From the NCBI GenBank assembly GCA_000787465.1, contig JSYX01000874.1, positions 1 to 10,829 of the forward strand: DNA of 10,829 nucleotides, given 5' to 3'. Positions 1-7,564 of the stretch are shown piece after piece (positions within the stretch are counted from its first letter, which is position 1; each line of letters opens with the position of its first letter). The translations under genes and the position numbers were made by a program. The notes beneath the pieces were generated by a model. That model was not told the DNA's origin. It made no database searches and saw nothing but the letters and a program-made list of their open reading frames with translations. The stretch is from Thermomucor indicae-seudaticae. Its lineage: Eukaryota; Mucoromycota; Mucoromycetes; Mucorales; Lichtheimiaceae.

Positions 1-68
1 TTTCCTTTTATAATACCACAGTAACAATCCTACCGTCCCTCTCGAAGAATCAGCGAAGAGCATCCAAA

Positions 69-1016
69 TGGAGAAATTCCACAAGACATCCGGATAATAC
101 AATAGAATATGGCGAAAAATACCAGTGGCTAGAAGAAAAAAAGCAGAACCTTACGCTCCTGTCTCTGCTGGCCCCGAATTTCCGCTTGATATAGAGGAGA
201 ACGCCTACATCTCATGTTTATCGACTGCGTCTCTGAACTGCTTCTGAGGGTCGCAATGCCTCTGATACCACAACCGACACTCAATACAAACGATATCCGG
301 AGTCCACTCTTTTCCGGGCCATGGGAGAACGGGCAGGAGTGGGATTTCATACGAGGCATCCTTGACATGCGATATTTTGTCTGGGAACATGGCAATGACT
401 TCCAAGGCATAAAGAAGGGGGATTTCCATGACACGGTCGACGTTTTCCATCTTCTGCCGGACAGGTCGGATATCCTTCGGCGCCACTTTGCATTCAATTG
501 CAGAAGAATGGCCATGGGTATTTCCGCGCCCGTTCAGAACGCGCAGCGAGGTTGGTTCATGTATGACCGCCGCGAATCGGCCGCCCTCAAAGCAGTGCAT
601 CCTATAATATATATAACGGATGATATGTTCGAAGAATACGACCTCGATGACTCGCGCAACGAAGGCCTTGGAGAAGCGTTAACCCAAACGATAACGAAGC
701 CTACTCTGTTAACCCCGGGGCTGCATGTAAAAGCGGTACGTTACGAAAAGATGAAGTGGAGATATATCCAGAGCTGCTTGTACTCGCCGACCGCATCAGT
801 TGCATGTCCCTGCAATGGCGACAAGAAAATGCGGAAAAGAAGCAGTCTCAGATATATTATCCAAAGAAGATTCAGATGGCGCAGGCCGATTACGAGATCC
901 GTGGGCGCATAATCTCAACCCAGCCAACAGGACGTCATTTCAAGGCAATGTGCTCAACTCCTAGTGGCTACTATGGAGAATATTCCATTTCTGCTGAATT
1001 TTTGTTCAGATTATAG
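69..1016 (+). pseudogene. Unidentified, frameshifted coding region
   Basis: I do not recognise this gene. The longest uninterrupted frame is 214-912 (232 codons from ATG 214). Three other stretches read like protein on the same strand: about 69-140 (ending near WLEEKK), about 140-245 (SAGPEFPLDIEENAYI) and 651-1016 (EVEIYPELLVLADRIS, then a Gln/Lys-rich helix-like part). The frames run 0, 2, 1, 0, so each change equals one missing base; the first coincides with a run of seven A at about 138-145. The inferred protein is acidic in the middle (DDMFEEYDLDD) with no recognisable domain, signal peptide or membrane segment. It ends at TAG 1014-1016, exactly where the AT-rich island begins, so the 3' end may be cut off by that insertion. 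The antisense strand is open from 205 to beyond 600, so the strand call is not certain. It could be a decayed host gene or part of another transposon. Confidence 0.3.
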
Positions 1017-1082
1017 CAAAAAGATATTTTATTGAATAAAAGTTTCTAAACTGAATAAAAATCAATCGCTTTTATTATTTAG

Positions 1083-1115
1083 AAAAAATTGAATTTTAAT
1101 ATATAAAATAAAATT
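1083..1115 (+). repeat. Candidate left terminal inverted repeat of the AT-rich element
   Basis: AAATTGAATTTT followed by an ATATAAAATAAAA-like tract resembles the reverse complement of 3338-3370, both lying at the edges of the island. The match is AT-only and nearly palindromic, so chance similarity is quite possible. Confidence 0.22.
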
Positions 1116-1125
1116 TTTACAAGAT

Positions 1126-2680
1126 ATGGATGAAGAAAATTTAAAAAAGTGTATAGAAAATGAAATAACTAGTATAATTTTAAACCATTGGGAATTTTTA
1201 AACTATAATTGGCCTTCTATAAATTATAAATGAAAACATAGAACAAATTTGAAAAGAATTAAAGTAATGAAGTATATTAAAAATGTATTAGTGGATAAGG
1301 TAGGCTATATTGCAGTATTTTTCTTTTTAGTTGTATTCTATGGCGTTAAGGAATATCCCGCACCTTATTATGAATTAGAAAAACGTTTATTTCTTTTATT
1401 TCAACCTGTCTCAGGTGTATGTGGTTCTGATATTAATAAATACCTACCATCATCAAATTCTTAGTCATTTTACAAAAAATTTTGGTTAGGTGATGAAAAT
1501 TATAAGACTTTAAATAAAAAATTGGTATCATGTTGGAAAATATGTTTTCTTCACCAAGGTTAAGGGTACTTTCTGCAAGATTAAGAAATACTGATATATT
1601 TAAACATGTAACATTGTTATTTGATGGCCATGTTTTAAGAATAAACTATGTAAACACAGATATTAAAAAAGAAAAATTATATTAATATAAATTTAAAAAC
1701 GTGGTATACGAACCCAAGTAATCTTTGATATTAATGAAATGATTTTATTGGTATCTAAAAGTGATTATTGCTCTGGAAGTTCTGATGGAAGCATGTTTTT
1801 AAATATGAAAGCTTATAATAAAATAACTAAAAACGATTGTATCGCCTGTAATGGCTGTTATACATTATTTATTAAATAGTTTTTAGAACTATCTGAAAAT
1901 AAGGGTAAAGATTTATGTGATGATAACTTTATTTACCCTATTCGAAAAGATTTAAATGCAGATTTAAACGAACAAGAAAAATATTTTAATCGTATCTTTG
2001 GTAGTTTTAGATCAACCATAGAAAACCAGTTTGGAGAATTAAGTAATAAATCTAAAGGGTTTAGTAATAACAATTCAGTAGTTAAATTAAACAATATAAA
2101 GTACTACAATTTACAATTTAAAATGGCATGTTTATTGAAAAATATCAGAAAGTTTTCTGAAATGCATAATATACTTATACAACCACAACATAAATTATTG
2201 GAAGGTGTAGATTTTAAATCTCCAATTGAAAAAAGTTGGTAGATGTGGTATTAAGTAATGAGATTCTACAAAATGAAAAAACAAAAAGAATGATCGAATT
2301 ACAAAATAAATTATTTAAAATGAATATAAATGAACAAAATAATAAAATGAATATAGATAACGAATACAATGATGAAGATATTATAGGTTTAAATAGTAGT
2401 GAAGAGGATATTCCTAAATTTAATGAAAAGAAAAGGAAAAGAAAAAATCTCAAAAAGCAAAATGTTGAGCTCAAAAAAAGTAAGGTATGTAAAAGATAAT
2501 GAATCATATGAGGTAGAAAGTATAATTAACCATAAACTTGAAAATAATAATGATGTTTTTTTAGTTAAATGGAAGGGATATAGTGAAAAGTATAATAATT
2601 GGATTAAAGTTGAAAATTTTAATGAAACTGATATGTTAGAAGGATATATCAAATATAATAGAATACCATACACTGTATAA
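1126..2680 (+). pseudogene. Degraded DDE (DDE_Tnp_4/HARBI1-like) transposase with C-terminal chromodomain
   Basis: This is the remains of a transposase. It starts at ATG 1126 (MDEENLKK) and reads on through in-frame stops at 1231, 1462, 1683 and 1877 and frame changes near 1540, 1700, 2236 and 2485. Core motifs of the DDE_Tnp_4 fold remain: LLFDGH with the first Asp at 1623-1625, a GSSDGSMF block (Asp 1784-1786) matching the GS-x-D block of the family, a candidate second Asp at 1919-1924 before FIYPIRK, and the Glu at 2021-2023 in STIENQFGEL. YYNLQFKMACLLKNI follows, resembling the conserved C-terminal helix. Next come an acidic linker, a Lys/Arg-rich nuclear-localisation-like tract (about 2425-2490) and a chromodomain (about 2486-2660) with YEVESI, VKWKGY (Trp 2570-2572) and NNWI (Trp 2600-2602). 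Chromodomains bind methylated histone tails in other proteins, so this one may have steered insertion; that is inference. The gene is clearly dead. The DDE and chromodomain calls are firm; the family name is less so. Confidence 0.72.
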
Positions 2681-2803
2681 AACTTAAAAAACTTGACGTA
2701 TACTTGCTTATATAGTTATAGAGGATAAACTCCTCCTTTTTCTTTATGATTACAATATACATTCTTTAATACAAGAGATTTTCTATTGCTTTTCCTAAAT
2801 TCA

Positions 2804-3297
2804 TCACACCTGAATTGCATATATAAATTTTTTGTGTTCTCTCTTTTTCAATTTTTTTATACAGTTTTTATTGATAGACTCTATATTCAATGATGTAGAT
2901 AATTGTTTTTCAACATCTCCTTCAATTTTTGTCGACTTTTTCACTTTTCGCAACTGTTTTTTCATTTTACGTGTATGTTTCTTACTATGTGAACAACAAA
3001 GGAAATCTTTTTTCCATGACATAGATCTGTCTTAATCTTCTTACAGCAGAAATATCCCTCTCTTTTTGCTTTTTTAAACATATTTGTGCATAGATTCGGA
3101 TTCATATTCTTATAGATAAAAAAGTTTGAATCAAACATATTTTTAATTTCTTTAATCATGCAGTTTTCTATGTATTCAATTTTATCGTTTCCTACATTAG
3201 GTTCAAGTATATTATTTACGAAGTAGCATAATTGAGTGCATAAGTCTTGTCGTAATAAGTTTACGTTAAACGATATATTCTCATTGAGAAAAACCAT
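2804..3297 (-). pseudogene. Unknown Cys/Lys-rich protein of the AT-rich element, frameshifted
   Basis: The frame opens at ATG 3297 (MVFLNENISFNVN) and reads to about 3025. A shift equal to one missing base is then needed to continue as MSWKKDFLCCSHSKKH to the TGA at 2804-2806. The joined length would be about 165 residues. Visible features are a pair of Cys (YFCCKK), then CCSHSKKH about 20 residues later, spacing that could make a Cys/His metal-binding finger, and a strongly Lys-rich tail (KKQLRKVKK and LKKREHKK) like a nuclear localisation or DNA-binding segment. It is convergent with the chromodomain transposase, about 120 bp away, and shares its AT-rich codon use, so it may be the second protein of the same element, in the role a Myb-like partner plays in Harbinger. 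I recognise no family; the finger and partner roles are inference. Confidence 0.4.
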
Positions 3298-3337
3298 TTT
3301 GTAAGTGCTCAAAAATTTCTCGTGTATTTTTAGAATA

Positions 3338-3370
3338 TTATTTTATTTATAGAAAGAAAATTCAATTTTC
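3338..3370 (-). repeat. Candidate right terminal inverted repeat of the AT-rich element
   Basis: AAAATTCAATTTT at 3357-3369, preceded by a TATTTTATTTATAG-like tract, mirrors the left segment at 1083-1115. It lies just before the TTAA boundary of the next element. The support is weak because the complexity is low. Confidence 0.22.
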
Positions 3371-3398
3371 GAAATCTTTAATGGGCACTATTCAGAGC

Positions 3399-3414
3399 TG
3401 TCCATTAATGGACA
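3399..3414. repeat. TTAA-centred palindrome, copy 1
   Basis: TGTCCATTAATGGACA is a perfect 16-bp palindrome inside the left terminal repeat of the TTAA element. It looks like two element ends (TGGACA) facing away from a shared TTAA. Confidence 0.8.
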
Positions 3415-3742
3415 CTTTTCATATACGTTTTACTGGCCAATAAGCTGCTGTCTGGGCTCCGGGAGCCAATGAAAGCGTTCCTAGAGACCTGAAATTTATT
3501 ACCATGCCGCAAAAAGCACCACGCGTTGAATCCCTCTTGAGCGCGGATGCCGCAAATGATCGTCGGTGAGATGTCATTGCGGCTCCGACATGGTCTTCTG
3601 CAAAGAGCATATGGACAAGCATTTGTCTACTTCAGTGACCAAACAATCTACATGGTAATAAAGTCGAGAGTTCAAACTCTCTTCTGTGAAATTTTCGTTT
3701 GATTTAATCCATGGAATGGCACCCAAACTGTTGTGCACATAC

Positions 3743-3758
3743 TGTCCATTAATGGACA
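3743..3758. repeat. TTAA-centred palindrome, copy 2
   Basis: A second perfect copy of TGTCCATTAATGGACA lies inside the element, about 345 bp from the first. It is not part of either terminal repeat, so it may mark a nested or tandem insertion. Confidence 0.8.
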
Positions 3759-3926
3759 CCCTCGAAATCCCTGCTGACCAACCAACTTTCAGCGATCATA
3801 TCTCCAAACAAACTTGCTCATATCGGCTATAATTATTTCTGTAGCAACTTCATATGCGCCAGCATCCTATATTATAGTACGGTTTTGGAAGGATTTATTT
3901 TGGGGAGGCTGTGTGTGATCAAAACG

Positions 3927-3941
3927 TGTCCATTAATGACA
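3927..3941. repeat. TTAA-centred palindrome, copy 3, one base short
   Basis: TGTCCATTAATGACA is the same palindrome with one G missing. It sits in the right terminal repeat at the place that mirrors copy 1. Confidence 0.75.
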
Positions 3942-3965
3942 CTTTTCTGGAATAGTACCCATTAA

Positions 3966-4339
3966 AAATTAAAATAATTTTGTGAATAGAATTTTCTACT
4001 GTTCTCTTCAAAATCCATAAAGCAAGCAAATTCCGTTGTTACTGATCATGCTCCTATGTTTTCGACAATATGCGAAGCAAAGCCAGCTCTGTGACGAGTA
4101 TACACTGTAAGGTTGATTACACTTATGTCGTGATATACAAGAAGCTGGAGCAAGAGAGTAACCAAATCTGGACCGACAAAAAGACTCCAATGACGAGCAG
4201 ATGCAGCTACCCCAATAACCAGAAGTCGACGTAGTAAACCTCTCGGCACATTGTCCTTGTATCACTCCCATATCGGTTGTGTTCATGCTTTATTCCACTA
4301 GTATACAATAGACATACTGTAAATACTTTAATAGAGACA
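3966..4339. other. Intergenic stretch without recognisable gene
   Basis: This is spacer between the TTAA element and the hAT-like element. Short minus-strand frames at 4008-4286 and 4046-4249 overlap in different frames and show no motif. I see no repeats, RNA gene or regulatory signal. Confidence 0.6.
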
Positions 4340-4347
4340 GTGCACGT
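4340..4347. repeat. Left 8-bp target-site duplication of outer hAT-like element
   Basis: GTGCACGT occurs here and again at 5281-5288, directly flanking TAGGGCT...AGCCCTA termini. An exact 8-bp duplication is the hallmark of hAT insertions. Confidence 0.85.
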
Positions 4348-5280
4348 TAGGGCTTCTAACTAGACCGGGCACTGAGCCAGCATCATGGACCAGGCCCAGT
4401 ATAGCCCAAGTGATCTGGGCGGCCCAGCTCGATTTGGCCCAGCTGGGCTCAGGGCGCAGGTTGTCGTGACGGTGACGTTACTCTTTGTGACCGTCTTGTG
4501 AGGGCGTCTTTATCTGGGCCCAGACCTCGGCCTGGGCCCAGATAGGTTCCTTATCGGTGTTAACTTTTCGGTAGTAAGGCCTACCGATACTGGTAAGGAA
4601 TATGGGTTATCGATACCGAACCGATAAGGGTTACCTATCGGTAACCGATAAGCTTAAGCCTCTGCCAGAGCGTTCAATACCAACAAGACACGCTAGCTTA
4701 ATGTCAAAGTCCAAAAGAAGTCTCTGAAAGCGATAAAATAGCACACCCACTTAGCAACAACACGCTTTCAAACAGAAAGGTGTCGAGTCAGCTGCTTTTA
4801 CACCCTTACCCTTAAAAGAGTAAAAACTGAAGATGGCAGCAACCTTATTAGCTACATGACACAACGCTACGCTGCAGAAAGGCCACGAGTAGCGTTGGCA
4901 ACCGGTATTTATCGGTAGTGGCTGAGAATACCGATAAGAAAGTTATCGGTACTAGGCCTTACCATTACCGATGAATTCTATCGGTATCGGTATACCGAAC
5001 CGATAAGGAACCCCGGACCCAGATTTGGCCCGTCCCAGTTTACCTTGTGTGGTATTCACAGTTCGTGAGGATCGCATAAACAATGATCCATTACTGATCT
5101 TGGTGCTGGATATGAATTACTTCTTTCAATCCCAGTTGCGTACCTTAATTAGAGAGTTTTTATTAGATCTTTTTCTCTCGTCTTCAGCTAATAAACAGCT
5201 ACCAGAAGTCTCACGATAGTTTTCGTCCCCCTTCATTCTATTTTAATATCTCACCTTGGCTCGGCCCATTCAGAGCCCTA
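4348..5280. mobile_element. Non-autonomous hAT-like element (outer)
   Basis: The element begins TAGGGCTTC and ends GAGCCCTA, fitting the YARNG terminal consensus of hAT transposons, and is bounded by a perfect 8-bp duplication (GTGCACGT). The inner ends share further imperfect inverted similarity (GGGC-type blocks). The left arm is packed with GGCCCAG/CTGGGCC palindromic motifs (about 4384-4542) that could act as subterminal transposase binding sites; that is inference. A second element at 4543-5015 interrupts it, so the original copy was about 450 bp. There is no coding capacity: the plus-strand frame at 5025-5219 is short and lacks any domain. Confidence 0.78.
4543..5015. mobile_element. 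Nested hAT-like MITE rich in CCGATA/TATCGG motifs
   Basis: This 473-bp element lies within the outer hAT-like element. Its ends share GGTTCCTTATCGGT (4545-4558) and its exact reverse complement (4999-5012). Eight-bp flanks are GGCCCAGA (4535-4542) and GACCCAGA (5016-5023), which differ at one base and fit a hAT target duplication. The left tip TAGGTTCC would match the hAT consensus better with one more G. The interior carries many TATCGGT/ACCGATA copies in both orientations, including a further inverted pair around GTAAGGCCTA near both ends, so single strands could fold extensively. No open frame is present. Confidence 0.65.
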
Positions 5281-5288
5281 GTGCACGT
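5281..5288. repeat. Right 8-bp target-site duplication of outer hAT-like element
   Basis: GTGCACGT is identical to 4340-4347 and follows the AGCCCTA terminus immediately. Confidence 0.85.
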
Positions 5289-5916
5289 CAATAATACGCC
5301 CATGACGCTGTTAGTTTTGCTCAACTGCAGCCTGCTCGAATTCCATGTCCATATCCATACCACGAAGCGTTCAGACTAATGTCATCTGCGCAATATACTT
5401 ACACCCAACAACGCCTATGCAAGCTGAGACAAGTAGACCTTACGTGATTCATCCTTCATAAACTGCTTCTACGTCAATGCCACATAATGCACACATGGGA
5501 CCTACACTAATGACATCTGCATGAATGAGCCTTACACGAATTGCACCTACACACCTGGGGACGTTTTCATACAAAAATGGTAATTCCTAGGTTCGCCATT
5601 TTGAATGCAAAGTCATCATTGGCTGTTGGTCTCTGGGCTGTAAAAACTTCGAGTACACGGGATCTGGTGAAGAGATTGTGCGACTTTTCGCTGCCGGGGG
5701 GTCACAACGTTTCGGAATGAAAGTCACGGATTCTTCCAGGACTTCGGCAGAAAAGAACGCCAAAAGATTCGCTAAGTCCACGGCCGTAATGCTCACTGTT
5801 ATCTGGAAACATCAGTTTTCTTTTCGTCAGAAGACAGATCACGAGACGTCTTGGTGCGCATGTTGTTGTTAAGCGATCAAAAACCCATTGCACATAATTC
5901 CATCCGTGTTTTCTTC
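5289..5916. other. Intergenic stretch with weak degenerate repeats
   Basis: There is no convincing gene. About 5372-5565 holds loosely repeating phrases: CTAATG(A/T)CATCTGC occurs twice (about 5377 and 5507), with several CCTTACG/CCTTACAC/CCTACAC phrases spaced about 25-40 bp. This suggests a decayed minisatellite. From 5580 to 5900 short opposing frames (5678-5872 plus, 5587-5796 minus) show no motif. Confidence 0.35.
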
Positions 5917-6000
5917 ATTATACAAAGACATAGAGACTTCGGGGTGATTATACAAGAACATAGAAAGAAATAATAGGGTATGCATAAAGAAAACAACATA
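5917..6000. repeat. Minisatellite, left part (30-40 bp units)
   Basis: Tandem units start with AT-x-ATACAAAGA or ATGCATAAAGAAAACA, pass through CATAGA and end near GGGT: 5917-5946, 5947-5979 and a partial unit 5980-6000. The array resumes at 10459 after the Harbinger element. The last three bases (ATA) are the target duplication. Confidence 0.7.
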
Positions 6001-6030
6001 GGGTGCTCTCAAGCGCGTTCCGAAGCGAAA
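6001..6030 (+). repeat. Left terminal inverted repeat of Harbinger element
   Basis: The repeat begins GGGTGCTCTCAAGCGC and matches the reverse complement of 10429-10458 at all 30 positions. Similarity fades just inside (AAGG versus GAAA). It ends in GCGTTCCGAAGCGAAA, containing the GCGTTCC motif. Confidence 0.92.
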
Positions 6031-6093
6031 AAGGCGGACAATGAATATTCAGTTGTGTTACCCAATTTTTCCAAAAATAAAGCTCTTCTGAAC

Positions 6094-6115
6094 GGAACGC
6101 GAAAGCAAGCGTTCC
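6094..6115. repeat. Subterminal hairpin with GCGTTCC motifs
   Basis: GGAACGC (6094-6100) and GCGTTCC (6109-6115) form an inverted pair with an 8-nt loop about 90 bp inside the left end. The same heptamer lies in both terminal repeats (6015-6021; 10438-10444 reversed) and at 10288-10294, where GAA follows it as it does in the terminal repeat. It is a candidate binding site for the Myb-like protein or transposase; the binding role is inference. Confidence 0.5.
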
Positions 6116-6411
6116 TGTTCCTAAACAACGGCATGATGTCAAGCTTATCCATTTTTGGTGATCAGCATCGCTTTCGATTTTCGGGATGGACATGTCAAGC
6201 ACAGACCAAGACTTTCAAGCTCCATTAATAATAGACATGATGGCCAAGCCTGCTGCTGAACAGACAGTGATCACCTCCGATGTGCTTGGCATAAGAATAA
6301 GCAATTCTTGGCAATTCTTGAAGAAAAAGAATAAAAAGGCATCGTGTTTCCTTTCTTCACGAATGTAAAAGTTTCCATTACCTTATTGCTGTTTATTTCG
6401 TGATTGTTATT

Positions 6412-7564
6412 ATGTCTTCCTTCCGTATTCAATTTGAAAACCCTGGCGCCAGATCCACTGCACGCCGTTCAACCGCTGCCTCGGCTCCTGCTATCTCAGC
6501 AAGTGGCCCCACAGTTCCTGCGTTTGCACCATCGCTTCCTCTTTCTAATGCCCCAGCCTTACCTTCGTTTCTTTCGACCTTACCTTCATTTCTTTCGACC
6601 TTGCCTTCCTTGCGTACTCTGCCACCTATTTCGTCCAAAGTTCCTGGTTTCCAAGACTCCTCATCTTCCATTTTCCCTGAACGACCTCCCGTACCTCATG
6701 ACGTTCCAGTCTTTCCTTTCGTTCCAACCGACGATACTCCTGAGCAGACTGCTGATGCACCGCAATCAACCTTTTCTGCTTCCTCGCAAGCAATCCCGCC
6801 TGCTCACACAAATGCAACCGGTAATGACCACTCCACCACCCAACGGGAGACATCGACCAACCGGCAGAATGGTCAAGGAGGCGGCCGTTGGTCCGACCTG
6901 GACATCCACGCGCTGTGTGAGTCGGTGAAGCAGCACTGGGATCAGCTTCGACGCACAGGAGCAACAACGACATTGGCGACGTATGGGACTCAATCATCGA
7001 AGAATACAAAACAAAACGGCCAGATGATCGCCGCTCCAAGGACACGATTCAAACCAAATGGCGTGGTTTGTTTAATCAATTCAAGAACGAAGTCGACCAA
7101 ATGGAAGCAACCGGTCAAGCTGTCGAAGATACTCCCCCGCGCTTCCGATACTTCGAGGACATGCGGTTTCTGCTCAATGACGAAACTGTCCGACCACGCG
7201 TCACGACCGATTCTGTCCGTGGTACGAGGCGACGCGAAGATGCAGACGATGGTGCGATGGCAGACGGTTCCGGCAGAGATGGCAGGCGCACAAGAGCGCA
7301 ACTGGTGATGGAGCAAAAGGCGGCCAACACCGAGCGGATCCTGGAGACGTTTCGGACGCAAGCCAGTGAAGACGCGGAGCGCTTCGAGCGCATGATGATG
7401 AGGACACTTGAAGAAAGCGCCAGGCAACATAACGAGTTTATGACTGCGTTCAACGTTCTGTTGCGTGGCTTTTCTAATGCTCGTCCACACGAAGAAATCC
7501 TGGCAATTCTGTCCCTGGTTCTCCCTCCTCTGAGTCTGAAGGGTCTTCCTTTGGTGAGAACTAG
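6412..7564 (+). CDS. Harbinger accessory trihelix/Myb-like DNA-binding protein (frameshifted)
   Basis: In known Harbinger elements a Myb/trihelix-like partner binds the element ends and helps bring the transposase into the nucleus. The start is ATG 6412 (MSSFRIQFENPG). Residues 1 to about 150 are Ser/Pro-rich and disordered, with a 21-bp tandem repeat coding LPSFLST. The trihelix follows, with spaced Trp: RWSDLD (Trp 6889-6891), KQHWDQ (6937-6939), DVWDSI (6984-6986), TKWRGL (7059-7061), then a final helix RYFEDMRFLL. After an acidic/basic linker comes a long amphipathic helix (about 7300-7460) likely to dimerise. One base seems missing near 6960-6965, because the fold continues in another frame. 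A second loss near 7496 is probable, since the alternative frame ends in a Ser/Glu-rich tail at TAG 7562-7564, with AATAAA at 7648-7653. Without it the frame runs to 7652 through an implausible hydrophobic tail. The family is firm; intactness is doubtful. Confidence 0.75.
6558..6610 (+). repeat. 21-bp in-frame tandem repeat in the Myb-like gene
   Basis: Two units (6558-6578 and 6579-6599) differ at one base, and a third partial unit follows. Each codes for LPSFLST within the disordered N-terminal region, so copy-number change would keep the frame. Confidence 0.8.

Larger units (their letters stand above)
1017..3377. mobile_element. AT-rich DNA transposon island (decayed)
   Basis: Base composition changes abruptly near 1017 to very AT-rich DNA and back to mixed composition near 3370-3420. 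Inside are two convergent reading frames with the same AT-rich codon use: a DDE transposase with chromodomain (1126-2680, plus) and an unknown protein (2804-3297, minus). Two convergent genes within about 2.3 kb is a layout seen in PIF/Harbinger-like elements. Possible ends are the similar inverted segments around AAATTGAATTTT at 1086-1097 and its reverse complement at 3357-3369. This match is low in complexity, and I see no convincing target-site duplication, so the ends are approximate. The right edge abuts the TTAA element at 3378. The composition contrast could reflect transfer from an AT-rich genome or long AT-driven decay; the sequence alone does not decide. Confidence 0.5.
3382..3961. 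mobile_element. TTAA-flanked non-autonomous element (piggyBac- or Kolobok-like MITE)
   Basis: The 580-bp segment is flanked by TTAA at 3378-3381 and 3962-3965. It begins TGGGCACTATTC and ends GAATAGTACCCA, which are inverted repeats with one mismatch. The inverted similarity continues about 45 bp inward on both sides and includes the palindrome TGTCCATTAATGGACA. TTAA target duplications are characteristic of piggyBac and Kolobok transposons. There is no coding capacity; the minus-strand frames inside carry no motif. Without a transposase or a match to a known family, the superfamily remains open. Confidence 0.6.

Noticed and set aside
205..600. Minus-strand frame of 131 codons, open further upstream, with a CIECRLW...RHC stretch
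   Set aside because: It lies in the antisense codon register of the longer plus-strand frame at 214-912, which commonly stays open as a shadow. The plus strand also shows protein-like sequence on both sides. It is kept as an alternative rather than annotated.
2214..2673. Minus-strand hydrophobic frames opposite the chromodomain region
   Set aside because: They are antisense shadows of the Lys-rich linker and chromodomain in AT-rich DNA; the Phe/Leu richness is the complement of Lys codons.
2721..2735. Short hairpin GAGGATAAACTCCTC between the convergent frames
   Set aside because: A 5-bp stem is too weak, and bacterial-type terminators do not apply in this eukaryotic context.
3419..3759. 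Minus-strand frames inside the TTAA element
   Set aside because: They are short, overlap in different frames, have no domain, and lie inside a non-autonomous element.
4545..5012. CCGATA/TATCGG repeats as a CRISPR array or satellite
   Set aside because: The motifs are irregularly spaced, occur in both orientations and lie between inverted termini, which fits a MITE. No regular spacers or repeat units exist.
5025..5219. Plus-strand frame of 64 codons
   Set aside because: It starts in the residual arm of the hAT-like element, has no motif, and is expected by chance.
5587..5893. Overlapping short frames on both strands
   Set aside because: None is long, conserved-looking or supported by splice signals; no domain could be recognised.
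6404..7490. Overlapping frames at 6404-6928 (plus) and 6429-7490 (minus)
   Set aside because: They are shadows of the Myb-like gene. Only the frame starting at ATG 6412 leads into the Trp-rich trihelix.
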